NCBI GenBank assembly: GCA_040255525.1
Contig: JBDZVD010000021.1
Location: 9,856 to 73,855 of the forward strand
Direction: 5' to 3'
DNA from: Rugosimonospora sp040255525
GTDB taxonomy: Bacteria; Actinomycetota; Actinomycetes; Mycobacteriales; Micromonosporaceae
DNA length: 64,000 bases
Below, piece by piece: positions 28,033 through 35,852 of this stretch; the first letter of the stretch is position 1, and each line of letters starts with the position of its first letter. The notes under the pieces were generated by a model that worked only from the letters and a program-made list of their open reading frames with translations, was not told the DNA's origin and did not search any database. A program made the translations under genes and the position numbers.

Positions 28033-30047
28033 CCCGCCACCCGGATGACCGCGACCTGCAATGGCGCCAGATCCACCACGTCCCGTACCTCCCGGCCGCC
28101 GATCAGGTCCACGCCGCTGTCCCCCACCGTCACCGTGGCGGGCTCGTCATCGGAGTGGTTGAGCAGGAACAGGTACCGGCGCCCGCCGGCCCGCCGGACG
28201 GTCGCCTCCACGAACGCGGGCGCGTCCGGGACGACCGGCCTGACCCCCGCGCCGGCCAGCGCCCCGAGCAGGACGGCGGCCAGCGCGGCGGGCTCCAGGC
28301 GGGTGCCGACGTAGACGACCCGCCCGCCGCCGACGGCGTTGTCGATGACGGCCGGCCGGCCGGCGAGCGGGCCGGCGGTGTAGCGGGCGAGCACGCTGGC
28401 CGACTCCGGGTGGATGCTGTCCTGCCACCAGTCGGCGGACGCCTCGGCCCCGTCCGCGAAGGCGACGGTGAACGTCTCGCCCTCGCGGGCCGGCCAGTAC
28501 TCGTCGATGTAGGCCCCGATGAGGTCGCGGAAGGCACCCGGGTAGGCGGGCTGACGGACCTGGTTGCGCTCGTCCACCACGCCGGAGAAGAACGAGCAGA
28601 CCAGGGTGCCGCCGTCGCGCACGAACGCGTCCAGCGCCCGGACGCACCGGTCGTCGACCAGGTACGCGTTCGGCACGATGACGACCCGGTACCGGCCGAA
28701 GTCGGAGCCGAACGACACGAAGTCCACCGCGTGGTGGGCCTGCCACAGCGGCCGGTAGTGGTCGGTCTGCAGCTGCGGGTAGTCGAAGTCGTTGCGCGGC
28801 AGGCCGTGCGTGTCCGTCAGCCCCCACCACGCGTTCCAGTCGAACAGGACGGCGACCTCCGCCGCGCTGGTGCCGCCGGCCACCTCGGCGATCCTGGGCA
28901 GTTCGTTGCCCAGGGCGCTGACCTCCCGCCAGGTGCGCGCGCCGGTGCCGGAGTGCGGCAGCATCGCGGAGTGGAAGCGCTCCTGCCCGCCGCGGCTGGC
29001 CCGCCACTGGAAGTACATGACCGTGTCGGCGCCGTGGGCGATGGCCTGGTACGAGCCGAGCCGCATCCGCCCGGGCCGCTTGACGTTGTTCACCCGCCAC
29101 TGCGAGACGGCGCTGGCCGCCTGCTCCATCAGCACCCAGGGTTCGCCACGCAGCGACCGCATCAGGTCGAAGTTGAGCGCCGCCGGGATGTGCGAGTCGT
29201 CCCGCCCGGGGTCCGGGTAGATGTCCAGCGCGGCGGCGTCCTGCTCGGCCGACCAGCGCCAGTAGTCGGCGTTCTTGTAGAAGCGCATGAAGTTGGTGAC
29301 CACCGGGATGTCGTCCCGGTACGAGCGCACGATGTCACGCTCGGCGATGAAGCACTCCAGCAACGTGTCCGACACGAACCGCCGGAAGTCCAGCCGGCGT
29401 GCCGGGTTGGACCACGACCGCGGCACCTCCGGCACGTTGACCTGTTCCCAACCGGTGTAGACCTGACCCCAGAACCGGGTGTACCAGGCGTCGTTGAGCG
29501 CGTCGAGGGTGCCGTACCGGCGGCGCAGCCAGTCCCGGAACGCGACCGAACTCTGCGAATTGTAGGCGGTGGGGCCGAACTCGTTGCTGATGTGCCACAT
29601 GGCCAGCGCGGGGTGGTGAGAATACCGCTGCGCGAGGGCGGTGGTGACGCGCGCAGCGGCCTGCCGGTAGACCGGCGAGGACGGGTCGAAGTGCAACCGG
29701 CTGCCGAAGCCGAACGTCTCCCCGTCCTCCATCACCGGAAGCACGTCCGGAAACCGCTGGGACAGCCAGGCCGGGGGCGCCATCGTCGGAGTGGCCAGGT
29801 CGACGCTGATGCCGCCCGCGTGCAACAGGTCCATCACCTCGTCCAGCCAACCGAACGTGAACTCGCCGGGTGCGGGCTCCAGCGAGGCCCAGGCGAACAC
29901 GCCGACCGTGACCAGGTTGACACCGGCCTGCCGCATCAGCGCCACGTCCTCGTCCCACACCGACCGATCCCACTGTTCGGGATTGTAGTCGCCGCCGAAG
30001 GCGAAGCCGCCGAGCCGGGACCGGAACGCGTCCATCCGGGTGTTCAT
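28029..30047 (-). CDS. GH42 beta-galactosidase
   Basis: A 672-aa cytoplasmic glycosidase. The TIM-barrel domain (about 15-390) carries acid/base E156 (WHISNEFGPT) and nucleophile E308 (WVLMEQAAS); a trimerisation domain (about 395-610) and a short beta-domain complete the family layout. The ATG at 30047 overlaps the stop of a 43-residue ROK-like ORF (ATGA). A second in-frame ATG at 30035 is possible. GH42 enzymes act on beta-galactosides and some on alpha-L-arabinopyranosides. Pairing with alpha-glucuronidase suggests plant arabinogalactan or glucuronoxylan fragments. Confidence 0.93.
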   Translation of the reverse strand: MNTRMDAFRSRLGGFAFGGDYNPEQWDRSVWDEDVALMRQAGVNLVTVGVFAWASLEPAPGEFTFGWLDEVMDLLHAGGISVDLATPTMAPPAWLSQRFPDVLPVMEDGETFGFGSRLHFDPSSPVYRQAAARVTTALAQRYSHHPALAMWHISNEFGPTAYNSQSSVAFRDWLRRRYGTLDALNDAWYTRFWGQVYTGWEQVNVPEVPRSWSNPARRLDFRRFVSDTLLECFIAERDIVRSYRDDIPVVTNFMRFYKNADYWRWSAEQDAAALDIYPDPGRDDSHIPAALNFDLMRSLRGEPWVLMEQAASAVSQWRVNNVKRPGRMRLGSYQAIAHGADTVMYFQWRASRGGQERFHSAMLPHSGTGARTWREVSALGNELPRIAEVAGGTSAAEVAVLFDWNAWWGLTDTHGLPRNDFDYPQLQTDHYRPLWQAHHAVDFVSFGSDFGRYRVVIVPNAYLVDDRCVRALDAFVRDGGTLVCSFFSGVVDERNQVRQPAYPGAFRDLIGAYIDEYWPAREGETFTVAFADGAEASADWWQDSIHPESASVLARYTAGPLAGRPAVIDNAVGGGRVVYVGTRLEPAALAAVLLGALAGAGVRPVVPDAPAFVEATVRRAGGRRYLFLLNHSDDEPATVTVGDSGVDLIGGREVRDVVDLAPLQVAVIRVAG

Positions 30048-30175
30048 GCCGCCGACCCCGCGCCTACGAACGGGTCCGCCAACTCCGCCCGGGACAGCGG
30101 TCCACGATCGCGCAGCAGGCACAGCAGCCGAAACGGCAGCGGGCTCGGCACCGGTGGGAGTACGGAGGAAACCAT
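30044..30175 (-). CDS. 43-residue ORF resembling a truncated ROK-family DNA-binding helix
   Basis: This short ORF reads VPSPLPFRLLCLLRDRGPLSRAELADPF, the N-terminal winged-helix opening of ROK-type repressors, then stops at TGA overlapping the GH42 ATG. A full ROK regulator would be about 380-400 aa. It has AGAGGG ten bases before its ATG. It may be a remnant of a local repressor whose remaining sequence has been lost, or a coupling leader for GH42. The recognition helix and sugar domain are missing, so repressor function is unlikely. Confidence 0.5.
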   Translation of the reverse strand: MVSSVLPPVPSPLPFRLLCLLRDRGPLSRAELADPFVGAGSAA

Positions 30176-30240
30176 CCTCGACCCTCTACGTCCCGTAAGT
30201 TACGCCGAACTCTATGAAATTAGAGCTGCGCTGTAAAGAC

Positions 30241-30258
30241 GTTCCGATGTTCTGGAAC
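30241..30258. promoter_or_regulatory. Palindrome upstream of the GH42-GH67 operon
   Basis: GTTCC-N8-GGAAC, a perfect 5-bp inverted repeat about 65 bases upstream of the ROK-like ORF. AT-rich sequence between it and the ORF (30190-30240) could hold the promoter. It is a reasonable site for a ROK- or LacI-type repressor. Confidence 0.35.
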
Positions 30259-30325
30259 AAACTTTCGTCTGCACAAGCGAAAGATGGCGCCGCGCGGGTC
30301 ACACACGATTGACCACTATGGACCG

Positions 30326-30656
30326 TCACGGACCGTAGCCGTGCGCGGTGACGAACCCGGCGGCGAGCATCCGGTCCCGGATCTCGGGGAAGGCGAACAG
30401 CCGCGTGACGAAGCTGAGCCTCCGCGCCCAGCCGTCCCGGACGACCGTCCGCTCCGCCTGAACCGGCCGGTGACCGCGTCCAGGTGGTACCGGTCGACGA
30501 GCATGTCGCCGTCGCCCCGCGCGGCCACGACCCGGGACGGGCGGTACCCGGCGAGGAACGCCGGGAGGTTGTCGAGGTCCATGGCCAGCCGGCCACCCGG
30601 GCGCAGCGCGGCGACGATGCCGGAGAGCAGCGTGTCCTCAGACTCGCTCCCGCCGG
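30326..30656 (-). pseudogene. Remnant of a SAM-dependent methyltransferase
   Basis: Reading leftward, one frame gives LLSGIVAALRPGGRLAMDLDN then MLVDRYHLDAVTGRF, the motif-II-to-IV region of a class I methyltransferase. After a one-base shift the next frame continues ERTVVRDGWARRLSFVTRLF and AFPEIRDRMLAAGF to a stop at 30326. The SAM-binding N-terminal half is missing. The fragment is both truncated and frameshifted, so it is not expected to be functional. Confidence 0.65.
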
Positions 30657-31058
30657 TCAGTCCTCAATGGTCGGACGAACCGGTGACAGGAACGGGTCCA
30701 GCCTCTCGACGATCCGGCCGCGCGCCAGCACTCTGACGCGAAACCCGCCGGGACCCGGCGGTGTAGGCATGTCGTCCTCGTCTGACCGTTCGTACAGCAG
30801 CCCATATGAACCGGGCAGCCGCTCAGCCAGGAAGCCGAGCAGCTTGTCCAGCTCCATCGCCTCGTCCCGACGACGGTTGACCAAGCCGTCCACGTTCAGA
30901 AAGTGTTCGCCGTTCAACACATGTAGCTCGGCGCGTGCGGTAGCCCAGCCCAGCCCGACGAGCCGGGCGCGCAACTCGACCAAGCTCGGCCCGAGCGACC
31001 CAGTGTCCGACTCCCCGGTCGAGTCAGCCAGCCCAAACCAACCGTGGAACTCGTACAC
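30657..31058 (-). CDS. Imm7-family immunity protein (orphan)
   Basis: A 133-aa protein matching the Imm7 pattern by eye: it opens VYEFHGWF, has LNGEHFLNVDGLVNRR in the middle, then PGSYGLLYERSDEDD, and ends in SPVRPTIED. Imm7 proteins protect against toxins of polymorphic-toxin/contact-dependent systems. The GTG at 31058 follows GGAGG by six bases; the frame extends further upstream without support. No toxin gene is visible within the window. The surrounding sequence is full of gene fragments, so this may be a surviving orphan that guards against toxins from neighbours, or all that is left of a lost toxin module. Confidence 0.7.
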   Translation of the reverse strand: MYEFHGWFGLADSTGESDTGSLGPSLVELRARLVGLGWATARAELHVLNGEHFLNVDGLVNRRRDEAMELDKLLGFLAERLPGSYGLLYERSDEDDMPTPPGPGGFRVRVLARGRIVERLDPFLSPVRPTIED

Positions 31059-31274
31059 GCTCAACCTCCAACTCGCGGTGAACCGCCTCGGTGCTGGAGA
31101 GACTACGGGCAGCGCAGACCGGAAGTCCGATGCCCGGCAGCGGCGACGCGATCGGGACCGCAACCTTCCGACAGGCGACGGGGTCGTCGATGGCTCCTCG
31201 GGAGGCGAGGCGGGCGACTGCCGTCGTTCGTGGTGGCACTCGGAGCACGCGGGGCGCCGCGCCTGCGTCAACGC

Positions 31275-31437
31275 CGGGGTCGTACCGGGCGCAGCGCTGT
31301 CGCGCCTGACCCGCCTTCCTCGACGAGGCGCCAGACGAAGCCGGGGACCCCAGTCGGCCCGGGCGTTGATTTCTTCGAGTCGCGCGACGAAAGCCGGCCA
31401 TTGCGGCAGTGCCGAGCGGCTCGTTCTATGTCAATGC
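31275..31437 (-). pseudogene. Frameshifted fragment of a DUF3291 gene
   Basis: On the minus strand, LPQWPAFVARLEEINARADWGP in one frame runs into PGFVWRLVEEGGSGATALRP in another, together recreating the N-terminal half of a DUF3291 (ABM-like fold) protein. The rest of the domain is missing and stops follow. The fragment overlaps the end of the regulator gene at 31431 and so was probably its downstream partner. Confidence 0.55.
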
Positions 31438-32153
31438 TGATTGTTTTTAGAAGCGAGATCGATGACCACGCAGCAGTTCGTGCCGGTAGGCGCGATCCGC
31501 GGCGTCGCCCGCAGTCCGCGCGGCCCATCACCGCCCAGCCCACCACCGCCCAGCCCACCACCGCCCAGCCCCTCGACCAGGCCCTCGAGGAGCGCGAGAT
31601 TCATGCCGCACACCAGTGGCGGGTAGTCCCGTGCCAGCGCGTGGAACGGGCAGTTGCGCAGCACGATCGAACCGTCGCACCGCTGCGGCTCGTACCCCTG
31701 ACCGGCCAGCACCTCGACGAGCCGGGCGGCCGGGTCGGAGCCCGCGCGGCCGACGGGGTCGACGGCCGCCAGCCCTGCCGACCGGCCCCGCTCGCGGGCC
31801 GCGTCGAACAGCTTCCCGTCGGCGCCCGAACGCTCCACCGTCTCCGCCAGCAACTCGGCGACGGCGAGGTACCGGCGGGGCGGCAGGGTCACCTCGTGGT
31901 CGGCGGCCGAGCGCCGGTACAGCTTCGCCGGCCGGCCCGCCCCGGGGCCCGTGCGCCCGGAGCGACGCGCGAACGACACGTCCAGCAGCCCGACCGCGGC
32001 CAGCCGGTCGAGATGGAAGGCGGCGAGGGTGCGCCCGATGCCGCAGGCCGCGGCGACCTCGTCGCGACCCACCGGCTCGCCCTGGGCCGCCGCGTACTCG
32101 TAGACCGCCCGGCGCACCGGCTCGCGCAGCGAGCCAATCGCCTCCACCGACAT
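31431..32153 (-). CDS. ArsR/SufR-like helix-turn-helix regulator with C-terminal cysteine motif
   Basis: A 240-aa regulator. The N-terminal winged helix (about 3-75: REPVRRAVYEYAAAQGEPVGRDEVAAACGIGRTLAAFHLDRL) is followed by a ligand domain and a C-terminal NCPFHALARDYPPLVCGMN, whose Cys/His spacing recalls metal- or cluster-binding ArsR/SufR-like regulators. A Gly/Leu repeat (LGGGGLGGGGLGG, 15-bp DNA unit three times at about 31528-31572) lies close to the C-terminus and extends the protein past the usual end. ATG 32153 is chosen at the start of the domain; the frame is open to 32192. Its downstream gene is now a DUF3291 fragment. Confidence 0.75.
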   Translation of the reverse strand: MSVEAIGSLREPVRRAVYEYAAAQGEPVGRDEVAAACGIGRTLAAFHLDRLAAVGLLDVSFARRSGRTGPGAGRPAKLYRRSAADHEVTLPPRRYLAVAELLAETVERSGADGKLFDAARERGRSAGLAAVDPVGRAGSDPAARLVEVLAGQGYEPQRCDGSIVLRNCPFHALARDYPPLVCGMNLALLEGLVEGLGGGGLGGGGLGGDGPRGLRATPRIAPTGTNCCVVIDLASKNNQH

Positions 32154-32207
32154 TCCGCAACCGTAGCGCGGGCTCCCGGCCCCGACGGTCACGGTGGGGC
32201 GCGGGGG

Positions 32208-32402
32208 CTACCCGGCCCCGGGCGGGCCGGTGTCGAAGCCCCGCTGATTCCGGCGGATCTCGGCGAGGTGATCGGCCGACCGGGCGGCGAGCGCCAGAAC
32301 CGTGGACAGCAGCGGGGTGCCCAGGTCGGTGAGGGTGGGCTCGACCCTGGGCGGCACCTGCGGGTAAACGGTACGGGTGACCAGGCCGTTGCGCTGCAGC
32401 GG
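32208..32402 (-). pseudogene. C-terminal fragment of an HxlR-type regulator
   Basis: The 63 residues beginning LQRNGLVTRTVYPQVPPRVE and continuing LTDLGTPLLSTVLALAARSA match the second half of an HxlR winged helix. The first ~50 residues, including the recognition helix, are absent; the sequence changes abruptly at about 32402, close to where a NadE fragment begins on the other strand. Confidence 0.65.
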
Positions 32403-32431
32403 GGCGCCCGGCGCCCCCGACTCCCCGGGCG

Positions 32432-32620
32432 CCAAGACTCCCACCGCCGACCTCCCACGCCGACCTGGAGACCCTCGCCCCGGCAAACCGGACGAGGCAG
32501 CCCTCGGGCTGAGCTACGACGACATCGCCGACTTCTTCGACGGACGGCCGGTGGTGCCCAGCACCGACGAGGCGACCATCCGCCGGTTCCGGGACACCGC
32601 TCATGAGCGGCAGCTTCGGC
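32432..32620 (+). pseudogene. C-terminal fragment of NH3-dependent NAD+ synthetase
   Basis: The frame reads KTPTADL, then a disturbed stretch, then GKPDEAALGLSYDDIADFF and FRDTAHERQLRP, the C-terminal tail of the Escherichia coli NadE type. The synthetase body is missing. Within the fragment, an alternative frame contains ADLETLAP, indicating a small duplication and shift. It abuts the HxlR fragment head to head, as if a deletion had joined the insides of two divergent genes. Confidence 0.65.
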
Positions 32621-32707
32621 CGGACCGTCATCGCCGCTCCCGAGAAATCCAACGACTCGTAGAGTTGCCGGGATCCCGCTGTACGCGAGGCTGAAGGGGC
32701 AGGCCAC

Positions 32708-33493
32708 GTGATCATCCTGATGCACAGCTCGAAGACGATGCGGCCGCCGACCTCCGGCTCGAAGCCGACTGGTACGCCCGTGCTGCTGGACCGGGCCGAG
32801 GAACTGATCGGGCACCTGCGGACCCTGTCCGCCTCCCGGCTGGCCACGGTGATGACGATCTCGGCCGACCTCGCCGAGAAGACCCGCGACCAGTACGCGC
32901 GGTGGAGCACCGACCCGGACGACCAGGCACCGGCCGCCGAGAGCTTCGTCGGCGACATCTACAGCGGCCTGCGCGTGGACTCGTTCGGCGCGGCGGACCG
33001 GCGGTACGCCGACGCGCACCTGCGGATCCTCTCCGGCCTGTACGGGATCCTGCGCCCGTTCGACGGCATCTGCCCGTACCGGCTGGAGATGGGGTACCGG
33101 CTGCGGCCGAACGGGTATGCCAACCTGTACCAGTTCTGGGGCGCCTCGATCGCGGAGCAGCTGCCGGCGTCCGGCCGCGTGGTGAACCTGGCGGCCGGCG
33201 AGTACAGCAAGACGGTCACCGGCCACATCTCGCCCGACCGGGTGGTGACGCCGAAGTTCCTGACGATCCACCCGAAGACGGGACAGCCGACGTTCGTCGT
33301 GGTGCACGCGAAGATCGCCCGGGGCGCGTTCGTCCGGTGGCTGGTCACCTCGCGGATCAAGGACACCGACTCCGCCCTGGCGGGATTCGGCGACATCGGG
33401 TACCGGTACGACGAGAAGCTGAGTTCCCCGAACGAGCCGACCTTCGTGTGCGAGGAGTTCGGCGGCAAGGGCCTGTCCGTCCGGCTGACCTGA
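32708..33493 (+). CDS. yaaA: YaaA/UPF0246-family peroxide-stress protein
   Basis: A 261-aa cytoplasmic protein of the YaaA (DUF328) family. Diagnostic strings are MIILMHSSKTM at the N-terminus, LSGLYGILRPFDGICPYRLEMG near residues 108-129, LAAGEYSKTV, and the C-terminal GFGDIGYRYDEKLSS. In Escherichia coli YaaA limits iron-driven oxidative damage; a DNA-binding fold has been reported. The start is GTG at 32708. It is the first intact gene after the decayed stretch and appears to stand alone. Confidence 0.9.
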   Translation: MIILMHSSKTMRPPTSGSKPTGTPVLLDRAEELIGHLRTLSASRLATVMTISADLAEKTRDQYARWSTDPDDQAPAAESFVGDIYSGLRVDSFGAADRRYADAHLRILSGLYGILRPFDGICPYRLEMGYRLRPNGYANLYQFWGASIAEQLPASGRVVNLAAGEYSKTVTGHISPDRVVTPKFLTIHPKTGQPTFVVVHAKIARGAFVRWLVTSRIKDTDSALAGFGDIGYRYDEKLSSPNEPTFVCEEFGGKGLSVRLT

Positions 33494-34060
33494 CGGCGGC
33501 GCGGTCGGGTGGGCGTATTCAGCCAGGATGAGTAGCGCGATTCAGGTCCGGGACGGACCGGTCATGGGACGTTACTGGCATGCTTGCTCCCCTTGCCGTA
33601 CCGGTGAGCCCCGGGCCGCTGTTCGCCGAGCCGCCCGGCGTGGGCGGCCGCGTGCGCCGCCGGGACCACGTGTACCGGATCGTGACCCGGGTGCTGGCGG
33701 TGGCGCTGGGGCTGTTCGGCACCGTCCTGGTCGGGCCGGGTTGGCTGATCCAGAACCAGACCATAGCGACCTGGCACGCCGGTGATCGGTGCCACGGCTC
33801 GGGTCCTGGCACCGCGCGGCGCCCTTCCGGCCGTCCTGGGCCCGCTGGCCGCGACCCTGGCCGCGGGCGGGATGCAGACGGTGAGCGTGATGTCCTGCAC
33901 GACGGCGAACCGGTCTCGTCCACACTCAACTCGGTCTACCACCTGACCATCTCGGCCGTGCTGCTGCTGGTTTCCGGCGCGGCGATCGGCGATCTGGGAT
34001 TCGCCCAGCAACTGACGGAGAGTCGGGGCCGCCGCGTACCGGCCGGTACCGGCAGGCAGG
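33494..34060 (+). other. Region with a possible decayed membrane-protein gene
   Basis: From 33580 a frame encodes HVYRIVTRVLAVALGLFGTV and LVGPGWLIQNQ, which looks like a membrane segment. The reading then becomes Arg/Gly/Pro-rich (wrong-frame character) while another frame gives ARVLAPRGALPAVLGPLAAT, and the first frame later gives another hydrophobic stretch (VYHLTISAVLLLVSGAAIG, about 33935-33990). The first frame has no stop before running into the next gene. I read this as a frameshifted small membrane-protein gene of unknown family; a sequencing error is also possible. Confidence 0.3.
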
Positions 34061-34954
34061 ATGGGAGGCATGCGCCTGGTGTCCCTGCTGCCCTCCGCGA
34101 CCGAGATCGTCTACGCCCTCGGACTCGACGACCAGCTCGTCGGGGTGACGTTCGAGTGCGACCACCCGCCGGCCGCCCGGACCGACAAGGCCGTCGTGGT
34201 CGGCGGGCGGGACACCCGGAACATGAGTCCCAGCGAGATAGACGACTACGTCAGGACCCAGCTGGGCGCCGGCGAAGACCTGTACACCCTGCACGCCGAC
34301 GCGCTGTCCGGCCTCGACCCGGAGCTGATCCTCACCCAGGACCTGTGCCGGGTCTGCGCACTGCCCTCCGACCACGTGTCCGACGCCCTCGATTACCTCG
34401 GCTGCCGGGCCGACGTGCTGTCCCTCGACCCGTACACGCTGGACGAGGTCCTGGACACCATCCTCGCCGTCGGCGAGCGGGCCGGCGTACCGGAGCGGGC
34501 CGCGGCGCTGGTGGCCGGGCTGCGGGCCCGGCTGGCCGCGGTCGCCTCGGCAATCCGGGAACTGCCCCGGCCGCGGGTGGCCGTGGTGGAGTGGGTCGAC
34601 CCGCCGTTCACCTCCGGCCACTGGGTACCCGACCTCGTACGGGCGGCCGGCGGGGAGCCGGTCGCCGCCCGGCCCGGTACCCGGTCGGCGCAGACCACCT
34701 GGCGGGAGTTCACCGACGCGGCACCCGACGTGGTCCTCGTGACACCGTGCGGTTTCCACGTCGAGGGTGCCGCGCGGCAGGCGCGGACGATCGTCGACCG
34801 GTTCCCCGGCACGCCGGTGTGGGCGCTGGACGCGGACGGCATCGTGGTGCGCCCCGGCCCGCGCCTGGTCGACGGGGTCGAGGCCATCGCCGCGATCCTG
34901 CACCCCGGCGCCGTACCGGGGCCGCCGGCCGGCGCCGCGCTCCGGGTGGCGTAA
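34061..34954 (+). CDS. BtuF-like cobalamin/siderophore-binding protein without signal peptide
   Basis: A 297-aa periplasmic-binding-fold protein (type III, helical hinge). It opens MRLVSLLPSATEIVYALGL, the conserved BtuF/FhuD-type start, and has DLYTLHADALSGLDPELILT and VRAAGGEPVAARPG further on. There is no signal peptide or lipobox, so it would be cytoplasmic; such proteins are common in actinobacteria and their role is unsettled. A second ATG at 34070 is possible, but GGAGG would lie too close. No permease or ATPase neighbours it. Two Cys (CRVCALPS) might bind metal. Confidence 0.8.
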   Translation: MGGMRLVSLLPSATEIVYALGLDDQLVGVTFECDHPPAARTDKAVVVGGRDTRNMSPSEIDDYVRTQLGAGEDLYTLHADALSGLDPELILTQDLCRVCALPSDHVSDALDYLGCRADVLSLDPYTLDEVLDTILAVGERAGVPERAAALVAGLRARLAAVASAIRELPRPRVAVVEWVDPPFTSGHWVPDLVRAAGGEPVAARPGTRSAQTTWREFTDAAPDVVLVTPCGFHVEGAARQARTIVDRFPGTPVWALDADGIVVRPGPRLVDGVEAIAAILHPGAVPGPPAGAALRVA

Positions 34955-35057
34955 CCCGCCCGGGTCATGAGGGCGTGCCAGACATCGGCGACCGGCGAGT
35001 ACCCCGTCGGGCACGTGGATCGGCTCCGGCTCCAGCGGGAACGGCGGGCTCCCGGCG

Positions 35058-35762
35058 TCACCGTGTCGGTCGTGGCCGCAGTCCCGCCGTCCCGCTCGGC
35101 CTCCGGTCCCGGCCTTCCACAGAGACGTAGGTGCGCGGACCGAGCAGGGCGATCGACGCCTGGACCGCGACCTCGGTGATGTCGCCCATGCGCCCGCCGT
35201 CCTCGACCGTGATGGCGAACAGCTCGCGCAGGCCACCGAGCAACATCACGGCCAGTTGGCGGGGCACCGGCCCGACTCCGACCGCGTGCCACTCGTCCGT
35301 GTCGCAGAGCGTCTGAATCATGGCGATGAACGCCTCCATCACGTCGCGATGGAGGTCGCGGGCCGCGGCACCGAGCGACGGTACGTCGCGGATCCAGCTC
35401 AACGTGATGGCCGGCGCGGACTCGGCGCCGCGGATCCACGCCTCGATCGCCTGGCGGACCTGCAGCGCCCAGGGGGCGGCCGGGTCCACGGCGGCGGAGA
35501 TGTGCCGCACGAGTTCGGCGTTCGCGTCGGTGAGCAGAGCGATGAAGCACGCCTCTTTGCTGGCGAAGTGCTCGTAGAAGGTCCGCCGTGAGGTCCGTGC
35601 CCGGCGGACGATGTCGGCCACCGTGGTGTTGCGGTAGCCGTCGGCGGCGATCGACGCGACCAGGCCGTCGAGCAGCCGCTGGCGGAACGTGCCCGCCTCG
35701 TCGGGCGCGGTCACCATCCCCTCGGGACGGCGCGGACCAGCCGCAGTCGTCACGAACGACAC
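35058..35762 (-). CDS. TetR-family regulator
   Basis: A 234-aa TetR-type repressor. The DNA-binding region is RQRLLDGLVASIAADGYRNTTVADIVRRARTSRRTFYEHFASKE at about residues 25-70, followed by a helical ligand domain. GTG 35762 follows GGGAGGG by seven bases; a later ATG (35717) has no spaced ribosome binding site. It is divergent from the P450 operon, and the 90-bp spacer holds two palindromes that are good TetR operators, so it probably represses both directions until a hydrophobic substrate binds. Confidence 0.9.
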   Translation of the reverse strand: MSFVTTAAGPRRPEGMVTAPDEAGTFRQRLLDGLVASIAADGYRNTTVADIVRRARTSRRTFYEHFASKEACFIALLTDANAELVRHISAAVDPAAPWALQVRQAIEAWIRGAESAPAITLSWIRDVPSLGAAARDLHRDVMEAFIAMIQTLCDTDEWHAVGVGPVPRQLAVMLLGGLRELFAITVEDGGRMGDITEVAVQASIALLGPRTYVSVEGRDRRPSGTAGLRPRPTR

Positions 35763-35796
35763 CCTAGCCCTCCCGTCCGGCCCCTTGAAACCGGAT

Positions 35797-35837
35797 GGTA
35801 CTCCGGCGTACCGTGCGACTGGTACGTTCACGTACCA
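35797..35837. promoter_or_regulatory. Paired TetR-type operators between regulator and P450 operon
   Basis: Site 1 is GGTAC-N6-GTACC (35797-35812); site 2 is TGGTACG-TTCA-CGTACCA (35820-35837), with perfect 7-bp arms. Centre-to-centre distance is about 24 bases, roughly two helical turns. Both lie between the divergent starts. Confidence 0.55.
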
Positions 35838-35852
35838 CGCGGGAAGGTACCC

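Noticed and set aside
32602..32658. Short plus-strand ORF starting MSGSFGRTVIAAPEK
   Set aside because: 18 codons only, inside the NadE fragment's tail; no support beyond a start and stop.
34970..35057. Minus-strand reading PFPLEPEPIHVPDGVLA resembling an epoxide-hydrolase N-terminus
   Set aside because: Only about 17 convincing residues, with no continuation and no start; possibly another gene fragment but too short to annotate.
33580..35130. A 516-codon plus-strand frame through the BtuF-like gene
   Set aside because: From 34061 on it is Arg/Gly/Pro-rich and overlaps a clear BtuF-like protein in another frame; only the first part may be a gene remnant.
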